Source: Bacillota bacterium (GTDB lineage: Bacteria; Bacillota; Negativicutes; Sporomusales; Sporomusaceae). From it: a stretch of DNA of 36,701 bases. Positions 7,600 to 15,613 of the stretch are shown in pieces. Numbering within the stretch: position 1 is the stretch's first letter; the number at the start of each line of letters is the position of its first letter. Under the pieces are notes generated by a model that was not told the DNA's origin, did no database searches, and was given only the letters and a program-made list of their open reading frames with translations. The translations under genes and the position numbers were made by a program. The stretch covers positions 1-36,701 of the forward strand of contig JAEZVB010000101.1 in NCBI GenBank assembly GCA_023443285.1, written 5' to 3'.

Positions 7600-8160
7600 A
7601 TGATAACAATTAGCTCGACAGCGTTGCATTTCTATACTTGTGTTTTTGTTATATGGTTAATAGATAGTTTCTTGAACTCAAGATTAGCCCAAAGAATGGG
7701 AGATGGAAGAGGGCGCATTTATTTTATCCCACTACTCAGTTATTATCGTTTTGGAGTGTTGACAGGTACGCATTGTGCAATAGTATTCACAGGTTTAGTG
7801 ACATCAGTAGTTGCCACGTTGTGGTTTGGAGGGGATATTCCGTTTGATTTTACCATTATCAGCACGCTGCTATCCATAATTGTAAATGCGATAATAATTA
7901 GTCGCGCAGCAAACAGGCTTATGAAATCAAAATGGATTTATGCCTGCAGCAGTATTGTCTTTGGCGTAATTGGGATTTGCGTTGAACCTATAATCATTAT
8001 GACGGTTTTAAAGTCCTATTCTTATTCACTGATATTTTTGTTACTGTCACTGCAGGCCATATTTGTACAAGTTCCTAAAATAATGCTCATTATGACCACC
8101 TTAAAACCCTCTTCGGTGCAAAATAAGACGGATACTGGTGAAATGTACGTAAAGTATTAG
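7600..8160 (+). CDS. Integral membrane protein, uncharacterised
   Basis: The ~186-residue product has about five hydrophobic segments (roughly residues 5-22, 58-78, 83-102, 112-135 and 140-165) and a polar tail. A conserved-looking loop, RMGDGRGRIYFIPLLSYYRFG, follows the first helix. No known family is recognised. The AGGAGG ribosome-binding site is well placed before the ATG. Its stop codon lies inside the terminator hairpin that opens the second 258-bp repeat, so the present C-terminus could have been set by the recombination that built the island. Confidence 0.55.
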   Translation: MITISSTALHFYTCVFVIWLIDSFLNSRLAQRMGDGRGRIYFIPLLSYYRFGVLTGTHCAIVFTGLVTSVVATLWFGGDIPFDFTIISTLLSIIVNAIIISRAANRLMKSKWIYACSSIVFGVIGICVEPIIIMTVLKSYSYSLIFLLLSLQAIFVQVPKIMLIMTTLKPSSVQNKTDTGEMYVKY

Positions 8161-8180
8161 CGTAATGCTGATACTTTTTT
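8153..8180 (+). terminator. Intrinsic terminator (copy 2)
   Basis: A 9-bp stem (AGTATTAGC and GCTGATACT, one G-U pair) with a GTAAT loop is followed by six T. The stop codon of the membrane protein gene is inside the left arm. Confidence 0.75.
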
Positions 8181-8410
8181 GTACATACTAACCATGAACG
8201 TGCCATGTAATGTAACTAATACATAGGGGTGATTTCGTGGACAAAACGCCTAATCGTTTGATAAAGGAAAAAAGCCCGTATCTGCTCCAACATGCCTATA
8301 ATCCAGTAGATTGGTATCCTTGGTGCGATGAAGCATTTGAAAAGGCAAGGCGAGAAAACAAGCCAGTGTTCTTCAGTAGTGGATACTCGTGCTGCCATTG
8401 GTGCCATGTC
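8153..8410 (+). repeat. 258-bp direct repeat, copy 2 (intact DUF255 gene 5' end)
   Basis: This is the partner of 5465-5722. The 2,430 bases between the copies carry the cassette of small accessory genes. Confidence 0.95.
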
Positions 8411-10306
8411 ATGGAACGTGAATCGTTCGAAGATGAAGACGTGGCTGCGATTTTAAACAATTACTTTGTATCCATTAAGGTTGACCGGGAGGAACGGCCT
8501 GATGTTGACCATATTTATATGGCGGTATGCCAGGCTGTGACCGGGCAGGGCGGGTGGCCGCTGACTATTGTAATGACGCCTGATAAGAAGCCGTTTTTTG
8601 CGGGGACTTATTTGCCGAAGCATGCTGCATGGGGTAGGCCGGGGTTATTGGAAGTGTTGTCGATGCTGAAGGAGCAGTGGGATCAGAACCGGGATAAGAT
8701 TGAGGAGATTGGTGAAAAGCTGTCGCAGTCGCTGAAGCAATCGGTGGTTAAGCCGAAGCGGGGGCAGTTGTCAGCAGCTACGCTGGAACAGGCATTTTCT
8801 CAGTTGTTAAATGACTTTGACCCGACCTATGGTGGGTTCAGTCCTGCACCTAAGTTTCCCACGCCGCATAATCTGCTATTTTTAATGCGCTATTGGCGGC
8901 GGTCTGGGGATAAAAAGGCCATTGCTCTGGTGGTTAAGACTCTGGAGGCTATGAGTCGGGGCGGGATTTATGATCATCTAGGTTTTGGCTTTGCCCGGTA
9001 TTCGACTGATAACAAATGGCTGGCGCCACATTTTGAGAAGATGCTCTATGATAATGCGCTACTATGTTATGCCTATGTGGAAGCATACCAGTGTACCAGT
9101 GACCCGGATTTTGCCCGTGTTGCCGAAGAAATTATTACATATGTGCTGCGGGATATGACGAATGAGGGTGGGGCATTTTATTCAGCAGAGGATGCCGATT
9201 CAGAAGGAGTGGAAGGCAAGTTTTACGTCTGGTCCCGGCAGGAGATTCTTAACCTATTGGGGCCAGAGCTTGGCGAGCTATTCACCGATGTCTATGATGT
9301 TACACATGTTGGTAATTTTGAAGATAGCACCAATATTTTGAATCTGATTAACCACGACTTATATGATTATGCTGCTAAATATAGTATGGATATTAATGAG
9401 CTTGAGTCCCAAATGGCCAAGGCCAGGGAAAAATTATACCAGGTGCGTAAAGAGCGGATACATCCGTTTAAAGATGATAAAATTTTAACGGCCTGGAATG
9501 GGTTGATGATTGCTGCACTGGCTAAGGCTGGCAGGGTATTGCAGCGCGATGATTATACGCAGGCCGCAGAGCGCGCAGTGGAGTTTATTCTCGCCAAGCT
9601 TACTGCTGCCGATGGCAAGCGCTTACTCGCGCGTTATCGGGATGGCGATGCCGCGTATAAGGGCTATGTGGATGATTATGCTTTTCTGGTGTGGGGACTG
9701 CTGGAGGTTTATGAAACAACCTTTAATCCCAAGTATTTGCGCCAGGCACTGCATATCACTAAGGATCTAAAAGAATTATTTTGGGATGATGAACAGGGCG
9801 GGTTTTATTTTACCGGCAATGACAGTGAAGAACTTCTGCTGCGACCTAAGGAAATCTATGATGGTGCTATACCTTCAGGGAATTCGGTAGCCGCCTTGGC
9901 ACTATTGAAGCTGGCGCGTCTGACTGACAATGACGAGTACATTGCTATGGTAGAAGCCTTGTTTAGCTGCTTTAGTGCTGATGTTGCGCAGTATCCCCGG
10001 GCCTATACCTACTTTTTGCTGGCACTGGACTATTACCTGGCAGCTCCCAGTCACATTGTTATTGCCGGGGCAAAAGATGATGCTGCGGTTCAGGCTATGC
10101 TGGCATTGGCTAACCGAAGTTTTATGCCGGAAACGACAGTCATTTATAATGATCCTGAGTATCAAAGCGATACTGAGGAATTGGTTCCGGTAGCTGCCGG
10201 GCAAATAGCTGTTGGTGGCCGTGCTACCGGCTATATTTGCGAAAACTTTGCCTGTCAAAGGCCTGTTCAAACATTGGAAGAATTCAAACAATCTCTGGAA
10301 AAGTGA
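8237..10306 (+). CDS. DUF255 thioredoxin-domain protein with glycosidase-like C-terminal domain (YyaL family)
   Basis: The 689-residue protein has full family length. Residues 1-165 form the DUF255 thioredoxin-like domain, with NRLIKEKSPYLLQHAYNPVD at the N-terminus and the redox motif C53-H-W-C56 within SCCHWCH. VDREERPDVD and GQGGWPLTI follow. The remaining part is an alpha/alpha-barrel of the six-hairpin glycosidase or epimerase type (APHFEKMLYDNA, AYKGYVDDYAF, DGAIPSGNS). Relatives include bacterial YyaL and animal SPATA20; the biochemical role is unsettled. The start is GTG, with AGGGGTGA just upstream. The gene is GC-richer than the island before it and probably marks the chromosomal backbone. 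Its 5' end is duplicated at 5465-5722. Confidence 0.9.
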   Translation: MDKTPNRLIKEKSPYLLQHAYNPVDWYPWCDEAFEKARRENKPVFFSSGYSCCHWCHVMERESFEDEDVAAILNNYFVSIKVDREERPDVDHIYMAVCQAVTGQGGWPLTIVMTPDKKPFFAGTYLPKHAAWGRPGLLEVLSMLKEQWDQNRDKIEEIGEKLSQSLKQSVVKPKRGQLSAATLEQAFSQLLNDFDPTYGGFSPAPKFPTPHNLLFLMRYWRRSGDKKAIALVVKTLEAMSRGGIYDHLGFGFARYSTDNKWLAPHFEKMLYDNALLCYAYVEAYQCTSDPDFARVAEEIITYVLRDMTNEGGAFYSAEDADSEGVEGKFYVWSRQEILNLLGPELGELFTDVYDVTHVGNFEDSTNILNLINHDLYDYAAKYSMDINELESQMAKAREKLYQVRKERIHPFKDDKILTAWNGLMIAALAKAGRVLQRDDYTQAAERAVEFILAKLTAADGKRLLARYRDGDAAYKGYVDDYAFLVWGLLEVYETTFNPKYLRQALHITKDLKELFWDDEQGGFYFTGNDSEELLLRPKEIYDGAIPSGNSVAALALLKLARLTDNDEYIAMVEALFSCFSADVAQYPRAYTYFLLALDYYLAAPSHIVIAGAKDDAAVQAMLALANRSFMPETTVIYNDPEYQSDTEELVPVAAGQIAVGGRATGYICENFACQRPVQTLEEFKQSLEK

Positions 10307-10380
10307 AGAATTTCAGGGGAGACGCAGTTATTGTTGCTAGGCAATGACCAAAAAAATAAAAGGGAAAAGGGGTATGTAAG

Positions 10381-10893
10381 ATGATTAGTACGAAATTGCA
10401 AAAGGCTATCAATAAACAAATTCAGGCTGAAATGTATTCGGCAAATCTCTATTTGGCGATGTCGGGCTATTGTATGTCCAAAGGTCTGAAGGGTTTTGCA
10501 AATTGGCTGCGGGTACAGTATCAGGAAGAAACTATGCATGCGTTAAAGTTTGTGGATTATATACTGTCGCGCGGTGGTGAGCTTGCACTTAAGGCTATTG
10601 ACGAGCCGCCAACCGAATTCGGCAAACCGGTCGAAGTTTTTGAAAAGATACTAGCCCACGAGGAGCATGTTACGCGTCTTATCAATGAACTGCATGAAGT
10701 CGCTGTTGGGGAAAAAGATGTTGCTGCTCAGATCTTCCTGCAATGGTTTGTGACCGAGCAGGTTGAGGAAGAGGCTTCTGTGGGCGAGGTACTTGAACAG
10801 CTGAAAATGGTTGGCGAAAGAGATTCCGGGTTATTCTACGTAGACAAGGAACTGGCTACCAGAGTCTATCAGCCACCAGCAGCTACTGTATAA
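10381..10893 (+). CDS. ftnA: Ferritin (FtnA type, non-haem)
   Basis: The 170-residue four-helix protein oxidises Fe(II) and stores iron in a 24-subunit shell in the cytoplasm. The ferroxidase-centre residues fall at the positions known for bacterial FtnA: Glu17, Glu50, His53, Glu94, Gln127 and Glu130. The start ATG follows a GGAAAAGGGG purine tract. The gene stands between the DUF255 gene and a terminator, with no obvious partner. No Fur box was recognised upstream. Confidence 0.95.
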   Translation: MISTKLQKAINKQIQAEMYSANLYLAMSGYCMSKGLKGFANWLRVQYQEETMHALKFVDYILSRGGELALKAIDEPPTEFGKPVEVFEKILAHEEHVTRLINELHEVAVGEKDVAAQIFLQWFVTEQVEEEASVGEVLEQLKMVGERDSGLFYVDKELATRVYQPPAATV

Positions 10894-10961
10894 TTAAGTT
10901 ACTGGTACATGCGTTATACGGAAAAATAGGGATAGTTCACATAAAATTTACCGTAATTTAT

Positions 10962-10991
10962 AAAATCCTGTCATATATTTGGCAGGATTTT
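10962..10991 (+). terminator. Intrinsic terminator after ferritin
   Basis: A 9-bp perfect stem (AAAATCCTG and CAGGATTTT) encloses a 12-base loop. The right arm ends in a T-run. Confidence 0.75.
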
Positions 10992-11012
10992 AATTATGTT
11001 TCAAGAAATCTC

Positions 11013-11039
11013 TTAATTACGTTGGAAAAATCGCGATAT
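11013..11039 (+). promoter_or_regulatory. Candidate flagellar (sigma-28/SigD-like) promoter for motAB
   Basis: TTAA, a 15-base spacer and CGCGATAT resemble the flagellar sigma consensus TAAA-N15-GCCGATAT (3/4 and 6/8 matches). It lies about 45 bases before the motA start. A sigma-A alternative, TTGGAA-N16-TATAGT at 11022-11049, overlaps it, so the class is uncertain. Confidence 0.4.
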
Positions 11040-11084
11040 ATATTATAGTGGTACTTTGCCTAGATGCTATAGGGAGGGCTTTCA

Positions 11085-11870
11085 TTGGAAAAATCTACAG
11101 TAATTGGTGTAGTAATGGGTGTTTTGGCTGTTGGTGTCGGTATGGTGCTTAAGGGCGCTAGTATAACTGCTCTTATAAACCCAGCAGCATTTTTAATTAT
11201 TATTGTTGGGACCGCAGCTGCGTTATTTAATGCATTCCCAATGGAACAACTCAAAAATTTCCCGGTATTATGCAAAAAGTTGACTGAACTGCCAAATCAT
11301 ATTTCGAAAGACGAACTGCTGAAATTATTTGTTGAATTATCTCAGGTGGCGCGTCGGGAAGGTATACTGGCGCTAGAGAGCCGTTTGGAAGAAATTAACG
11401 ATCCATTTTTAAAAAATGGTATGAGTATGGTTATTGATGGTATGGATGTTGATTTCGTTAGAGATGTACTTGATGCTGATATTGAGGCTATGGAAGAACG
11501 CCATCGTTCTGGGGCGCTCATTTTTGCACAGGCTGGTATGTATGCTCCTACGCTCGGTGTATTGGGTGCAGTAATTGGCCTGATTGCGGCTCTCGGCAAC
11601 TTAAACGATGTTGAAGCGTTGGGTCACGCGATTGCAGCCGCATTTGTTGCGACACTCTTGGGTATTTTTACCGGGTATGTGCTGTGGCATCCGTTTTCCA
11701 ATAAGCTTAAGCTGATCTCCAAAGAAGAAGTTGAGTTAAAGCGAATGATGGTGGAAGGTATATTATCGCTGCAAGCCGGTGATTCACCGATGGCGATTGA
11801 GTCTAAGCTGCTGGTATTTATTCCGCAAAAGGTTCGGGATTTATTAAAACCCAAACCGGAGGATAAATAA
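11085..11870 (+). CDS. motA: Flagellar motor stator protein MotA
   Basis: MotA forms, with MotB, the membrane proton channel that drives flagellar rotation. The 261-residue protein has four membrane helices (about residues 5-22, 30-50, 150-170 and 180-200). A large cytoplasmic loop carries the charged segment ARREGILALESRLEEINDPF. The conserved Pro region appears as YAPTLGVLGAVIGLIAALG. Translation begins at TTG, behind AGGGAGGG. Its stop overlaps the motB start by one base (TAATG), so the two are translationally coupled. Confidence 0.95.
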   Translation: MEKSTVIGVVMGVLAVGVGMVLKGASITALINPAAFLIIIVGTAAALFNAFPMEQLKNFPVLCKKLTELPNHISKDELLKLFVELSQVARREGILALESRLEEINDPFLKNGMSMVIDGMDVDFVRDVLDADIEAMEERHRSGALIFAQAGMYAPTLGVLGAVIGLIAALGNLNDVEALGHAIAAAFVATLLGIFTGYVLWHPFSNKLKLISKEEVELKRMMVEGILSLQAGDSPMAIESKLLVFIPQKVRDLLKPKPEDK

Positions 11871-12643
11871 TGAGGAAAAAGAGAAAAGAGCATCATGAAG
11901 AGCATGCAGATGAAACCTGGTTAGTTCCGTACTCTGATATTTTGACTCTGCTCTTGGCACTGTTTATTGTGCTGTTTGCTTCCGCTCAGGTTGATCAGAG
12001 AAAATTTGACCAGTTAAAAGCTTCTTTTACTATAGCGTTTAGTGGTAGTCAGGCATTGCTAGAAAGCCCCAAACCGCCCCAACCTGAAAATGGAAGCCCG
12101 ACTCCGCCTGTGCCGTATTTGCCAACTGTTATGGAAAGTCTGGGTGCATCCAATGAGAAGAAGGCTTATATGCAGGAAACCGCGCAGTTGGTCGAGACTA
12201 AGAAGAAGTTAGACAAGTATATTGCTGACAATGGATTAGGCAATGATTTGGTAACCTTATTGACAGATGATGGACTGATGATTCGCATAAAAGATACGGC
12301 ATTATTTCCGTCGGGGAGTGCAACTCTTAGACCGGAGTCTCGGCGCTTTGGTGAACAGATAGCCAAACTATTGTCGCCACTTACGCAAAAAGTAACCGTG
12401 TCAGGCCATACGGATGTTATGCCAATAAATTCCTACGAATTTCCTTCTAACTGGGAACTTAGTTCCCGGCGTGGGGTAAATTTTATGAGATTTCTGTTGG
12501 CGCAGGATACCGGACTTAAGCCGGAACGTTTTAGTGCTACCGGTTATGGAGAATATCGGCCAATTGCCAATAACAATACAGAAGCAGGCCGCGCCGCTAA
12601 TCGGCGGGTTGAGATACTTATCCAACGTAATTACCGACCATAA
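11870..12643 (+). CDS. motB: Flagellar motor stator protein MotB
   Basis: MotB anchors the stator to peptidoglycan. After a basic N-terminal tail, one membrane helix follows with the essential proton-binding Asp at residue 23 (PYSDILTLLLALF). A Pro-rich linker (PKPPQPENGSPTPPVP) leads to a C-terminal OmpA-like peptidoglycan-binding domain, with VSGHTDVMPI, NWELSSRRG, FSATGYGEYRP and a final AANRRVEI. The 257-residue length is normal. It is co-transcribed with motA and ends before a strong hairpin terminator. A diderm host agrees with, but is not proved by, this domain layout. Confidence 0.95.
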   Translation: MRKKRKEHHEEHADETWLVPYSDILTLLLALFIVLFASAQVDQRKFDQLKASFTIAFSGSQALLESPKPPQPENGSPTPPVPYLPTVMESLGASNEKKAYMQETAQLVETKKKLDKYIADNGLGNDLVTLLTDDGLMIRIKDTALFPSGSATLRPESRRFGEQIAKLLSPLTQKVTVSGHTDVMPINSYEFPSNWELSSRRGVNFMRFLLAQDTGLKPERFSATGYGEYRPIANNNTEAGRAANRRVEILIQRNYRP

Positions 12644-12716
12644 AGAGTAGCGAAAGACGTTACCGGGACTTTTGTACTTGGAAACTATTGCAATAAGTGA
12701 ACAATTGGGGTATGCT

Positions 12717-12747
12717 AAAATGAGGCAATTATGTGGCCTCATTTTTT
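12717..12747 (+). terminator. Intrinsic terminator after motB
   Basis: A perfect 10-bp stem (AAAATGAGGC and GCCTCATTTT) with a nine-base loop is followed by further T. Confidence 0.85.
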
Positions 12748-12776
12748 ATTTGAGAGGCAAATTAGCTATATTTCGC

Positions 12777-12805
12777 TTGCTTATATGGACAAACAACATT
12801 ATAAT
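12777..12805 (+). promoter_or_regulatory. Candidate sigma-A promoter for the envelope sugar cluster
   Basis: TTGCTT, 17 bases, TATAAT lies 77 bases before the GtrA-like gene, the first of the four-gene run. Confidence 0.6.
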
Positions 12806-12881
12806 GACTTATGCTTGACATTGGGTATAATATAGGTATTGGCTAAGATCAACTATAACTGGATAAGGAGAACCAATACAA

Positions 12882-13322
12882 ATGGTTTTAAAGATGTTTG
12901 CTAAATTTTCTGTAATTGGTTTGTCAGGTGTGGGCGTTAATATGGCAGTATATATTCCGCTGACAGCTATGGGCATAAATTATATGACAGCAGCGGTGTT
13001 GTCGTTTATAGTCGCTGTTACCAACAATTTTATCTGGAATTTGCTTTGGACTTTCAAAGGCCGGGCGGCTGACAAAAGTTTGCGTCGCAAGTACATCTTA
13101 TTTGTGACTTGCAGCATAGTAAATTTAGTCGCCAATCTTGTAGTATTAAAGGTGTTGGTTGAGCAGTTTGCAGTAAATGCGACAATTGCACAACTTATTG
13201 CCATTGGTTTTACCGGGGTTCTTAATTTTGCGCTTAACTATGTAATCACTTTTAATGATAGACGCAGCAAGCGCGAGGAGGCAGCAACTACTCATGAAAC
13301 TTGTAATTATTCCAACCTATAA
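12882..13322 (+). CDS. GtrA-family membrane protein (polyprenyl-linked sugar flippase-like)
   Basis: This 146-residue protein has four membrane helices. It shows the GtrA-family signature: an N-terminal KFSVIGLSGVGVNMAVY helix, then TNNFIWNLLWTF after the second helix, and a closing GFTGVLNFALNYVITF. GtrA-like proteins are thought to move polyprenyl-phosphate-linked sugars across the inner membrane. The downstream sugar synthase-like GT2 gene overlaps its 3' end by 29 bases, and the GT39 transferase and PAP2 phosphatase follow, so it probably supplies lipid-linked sugar for periplasmic transfer. Confidence 0.85.
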   Translation: MVLKMFAKFSVIGLSGVGVNMAVYIPLTAMGINYMTAAVLSFIVAVTNNFIWNLLWTFKGRAADKSLRRKYILFVTCSIVNLVANLVVLKVLVEQFAVNATIAQLIAIGFTGVLNFALNYVITFNDRRSKREEAATTHETCNYSNL

Positions 13323-14034
13323 TGAGAAAGATAATATTGGTCAATTATTAGGTCTGGTTTATAGTTATGTTCCCGATATTCATGTTTTGGTGGTTGACGA
13401 CGGTTCGCCAGATGGTACTGGTGAACTGATTGAAAGCCTGATGGCTGGCGAACATCAAGGCCGGCTATTTATTTTAAAGCGTTCAGGCAAGTTAGGCCTG
13501 GGTACTGCCTATATTGCCGGTTTCAAATGGGCACTGGAACGTAGCTATGAATATATTTTTGAAATGGATGCCGATTTTTCGCATAATCCCAAGTACTTGC
13601 CGAAATTCTTGGAAGCAATCACTGAGTGCGATGTTGTGCTCGGCAGTCGCTATGTCTCTGGAGGCGGTGTGACTAACTGGAGTCTTATCCGCCGGTTTAT
13701 TAGTCTGGGAGGGAGTTTGTATTCCCGGATTATTCTTAGCCTGCCGTTTCATGACCTGACTGGCGGCTTTAAATGTTTTCGCCGTAAGGTTCTGGAAACA
13801 ATTGACCTTGACGATGTTAAGTCAAACGGGTATTCTTTTCAAATAGAGATGACGTATCGTGCCTTTTTACTAGGCTTTACAATTAAAGAAGTTCCTATTG
13901 TATTTGAAGAGCGGGCAGAAGGCCAATCCAAGATGTCTTCGTCGATATTTCGGGAAGCGATTTGGATGGTACTTAAGCTCAGGACGGCTAAAGAGGGTAT
14001 GAAAGCTGCCCGGGTTAAACCGATTAAGCCGTAA
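13294..14034 (+). CDS. Family 2 glycosyltransferase, polyprenol-phosphate sugar synthase-like
   Basis: The protein (246 residues) resembles dolichol/polyprenol-phosphate mannose synthases, which load a sugar from a nucleotide donor onto a polyprenyl phosphate. Visible motifs are VIIPTYNEKDNI at the start, VVDDGSPDGTG, the catalytic EMDADFSHNP region (DAD), LGSRYVSGG, HDLTGGFKCFRR, and GYSFQIEM before the end. It has no C-terminal membrane helices. The ATG at 13294 is chosen because the family begins MK-x-x-V-I-I-P-T-Y-N-E. An upstream ATG at 13255 would only add residues that overlap GtrA. The sugar cannot be told from sequence. Confidence 0.9.
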   Translation: MKLVIIPTYNEKDNIGQLLGLVYSYVPDIHVLVVDDGSPDGTGELIESLMAGEHQGRLFILKRSGKLGLGTAYIAGFKWALERSYEYIFEMDADFSHNPKYLPKFLEAITECDVVLGSRYVSGGGVTNWSLIRRFISLGGSLYSRIILSLPFHDLTGGFKCFRRKVLETIDLDDVKSNGYSFQIEMTYRAFLLGFTIKEVPIVFEERAEGQSKMSSSIFREAIWMVLKLRTAKEGMKAARVKPIKP

Positions 14035-14045
14035 AGGAGATTGTT

Positions 14046-15602
14046 ATGCCGATTATTCTCTCGCCATATAATGCGGTGTGGCTCATCATTATCATCGGTT
14101 CTTTAGTGCGCCTGACTTTGGGCGCAAGCATTGGACTGGGTGTTGACGAAACCTATGTGGCAGCTGTTGCCAGGCAGTTCAGCCTGAGTTATTTTGATCA
14201 TCCGCCACTGCATTTATGGATAATTTGGTTAACAACACTTGTTACTGGTAGTGAGAGTACTGCGATTTTGCGGTTGCCATTTATCCTGTTATTTGCTGGG
14301 ACGACATGGCTTTCGTATCGCCTTACTGCTAGACTTTTTTCTGAATGGGCTGGTGTGTGGGCAGCGCTGCTGCTTAATATTTCCGCTGTATTTGGACTCA
14401 CCGGCGGAGGCTGGATGCTGCCTGATGGTCCGCTGATGTTTTGCATGATGGTTGTGGTTTATTTACTCAGCCATATGTTTTTTCCGCAAGAACGCGGTCA
14501 ATCCTTAACGCTTTGGCTGGTTGCTGGGGTATTTTTGGGCCTGGGGCTTTTGAGCAAATATCATGCGGCGTTATTGGTGCTTGGTCTGTTTATTTATTTA
14601 ATTACCAGCCGGGATCGCCGCTGGGTATTGTCAAGCCCAGGACCATATCTGGCTGTAATTATTGCCTTTATTATTTTTTCACCTGTATTGATTTGGAATG
14701 CTCAGCATAACTGGGTTTCTTTTGTATTTCAGGGAAGCCGTGGCGCAGTCAGCGGGTTTTATCCTGGCAAGATGCTTACGAATATTGCCGGACAAGCAGT
14801 GTGGGTATTGCCGTGGATTTGGCTGCCGCTTATTTGGCAGTTTATCAAAGGCATTAGTCGTGGCCCGGCTAGATCAAGATTTAACGGGCTGCAGGACAAA
14901 CGCTGGTTTTTGTGCTGTTTGGCTTCAGGACCCATTGTGTTATTTACGGTGGCTACCTTATGGGGAGCACAAGGTCTATATCATTGGCAGGCTCCCGGAT
15001 ATTTATTAGTGTTCCCGCTTCTAGGGCAGGCGGTTGACGGGTGGTTGCAATTTGCTCGCCGCTCAGTCCGCAGATGGCTGATTTTTTCTGTTGTTGCTTT
15101 TCTTGCTATTATTATTGCTTTGGGAAGCCATACGGCTACTGGCTGGATAAAGACGGCTGAGCCGAGCTGGTTTGCAAAAGGCGATCCTTCCTGGGAGGCA
15201 CTTAACTGGTCTAGCCTACCTGTGACGCTGGCGGAAAAGGGTCTTTTGGATGGAACACAAAAAGTTGATTTTTTGGTAGCCAAACACTGGATTGATGCAG
15301 GTAAAATTGATTATGCCATGGGCGGTAAGTTGCCGCTTTTATGCCTGAATGATGGACCACATCATTTTGCGTTTATGCATAACCCGGCTGATTTTCGAGG
15401 TAAAAATGCCCTGATTATGGGACGGCGGGGTATGGAAAATGTGGAAAAAGAGCTGGCTCCTTATTTTGAGACGATTGAGGGTAAGGAGAATGTATTTATA
15501 TATCGGTTAGGAAAACCGGAATTCGATATCACTATATATTATGGTAAAAATTTTAAGGGATATTATCCTTTGCCATACGGCTTTAGCGGTCAGACCAATT
15601 AG
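14046..15602 (+). CDS. Family 39 (ArnT/PMT-like) membrane glycosyltransferase
   Basis: The 518-residue protein has about 10-12 membrane helices. Family traits are the acidic pair in GLGVDETYV in the first periplasmic loop, SYFDHPPLHLWII, and GLLSKYHAALLVLG. ArnT-like enzymes take a sugar from a polyprenyl-phosphate carrier and attach it to lipid A or another acceptor on the outer face of the inner membrane. The GT2 and GtrA-like genes directly upstream would make and flip the donor. The C-terminal ~150 residues are a soluble periplasmic domain. The acceptor and sugar are not determined by sequence. Confidence 0.85.
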   Translation: MPIILSPYNAVWLIIIIGSLVRLTLGASIGLGVDETYVAAVARQFSLSYFDHPPLHLWIIWLTTLVTGSESTAILRLPFILLFAGTTWLSYRLTARLFSEWAGVWAALLLNISAVFGLTGGGWMLPDGPLMFCMMVVVYLLSHMFFPQERGQSLTLWLVAGVFLGLGLLSKYHAALLVLGLFIYLITSRDRRWVLSSPGPYLAVIIAFIIFSPVLIWNAQHNWVSFVFQGSRGAVSGFYPGKMLTNIAGQAVWVLPWIWLPLIWQFIKGISRGPARSRFNGLQDKRWFLCCLASGPIVLFTVATLWGAQGLYHWQAPGYLLVFPLLGQAVDGWLQFARRSVRRWLIFSVVAFLAIIIALGSHTATGWIKTAEPSWFAKGDPSWEALNWSSLPVTLAEKGLLDGTQKVDFLVAKHWIDAGKIDYAMGGKLPLLCLNDGPHHFAFMHNPADFRGKNALIMGRRGMENVEKELAPYFETIEGKENVFIYRLGKPEFDITIYYGKNFKGYYPLPYGFSGQTN

Positions 15603-15613
15603 CGGAGGTACTC

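Noticed and set aside
12815..12842. TTGACA at 12815 as a promoter for the GtrA-like gene
   Set aside because: A nearby TATAAT is only a few bases away and no -10 box is at normal spacing; the TTGCTT-N17-TATAAT pair just upstream is better.
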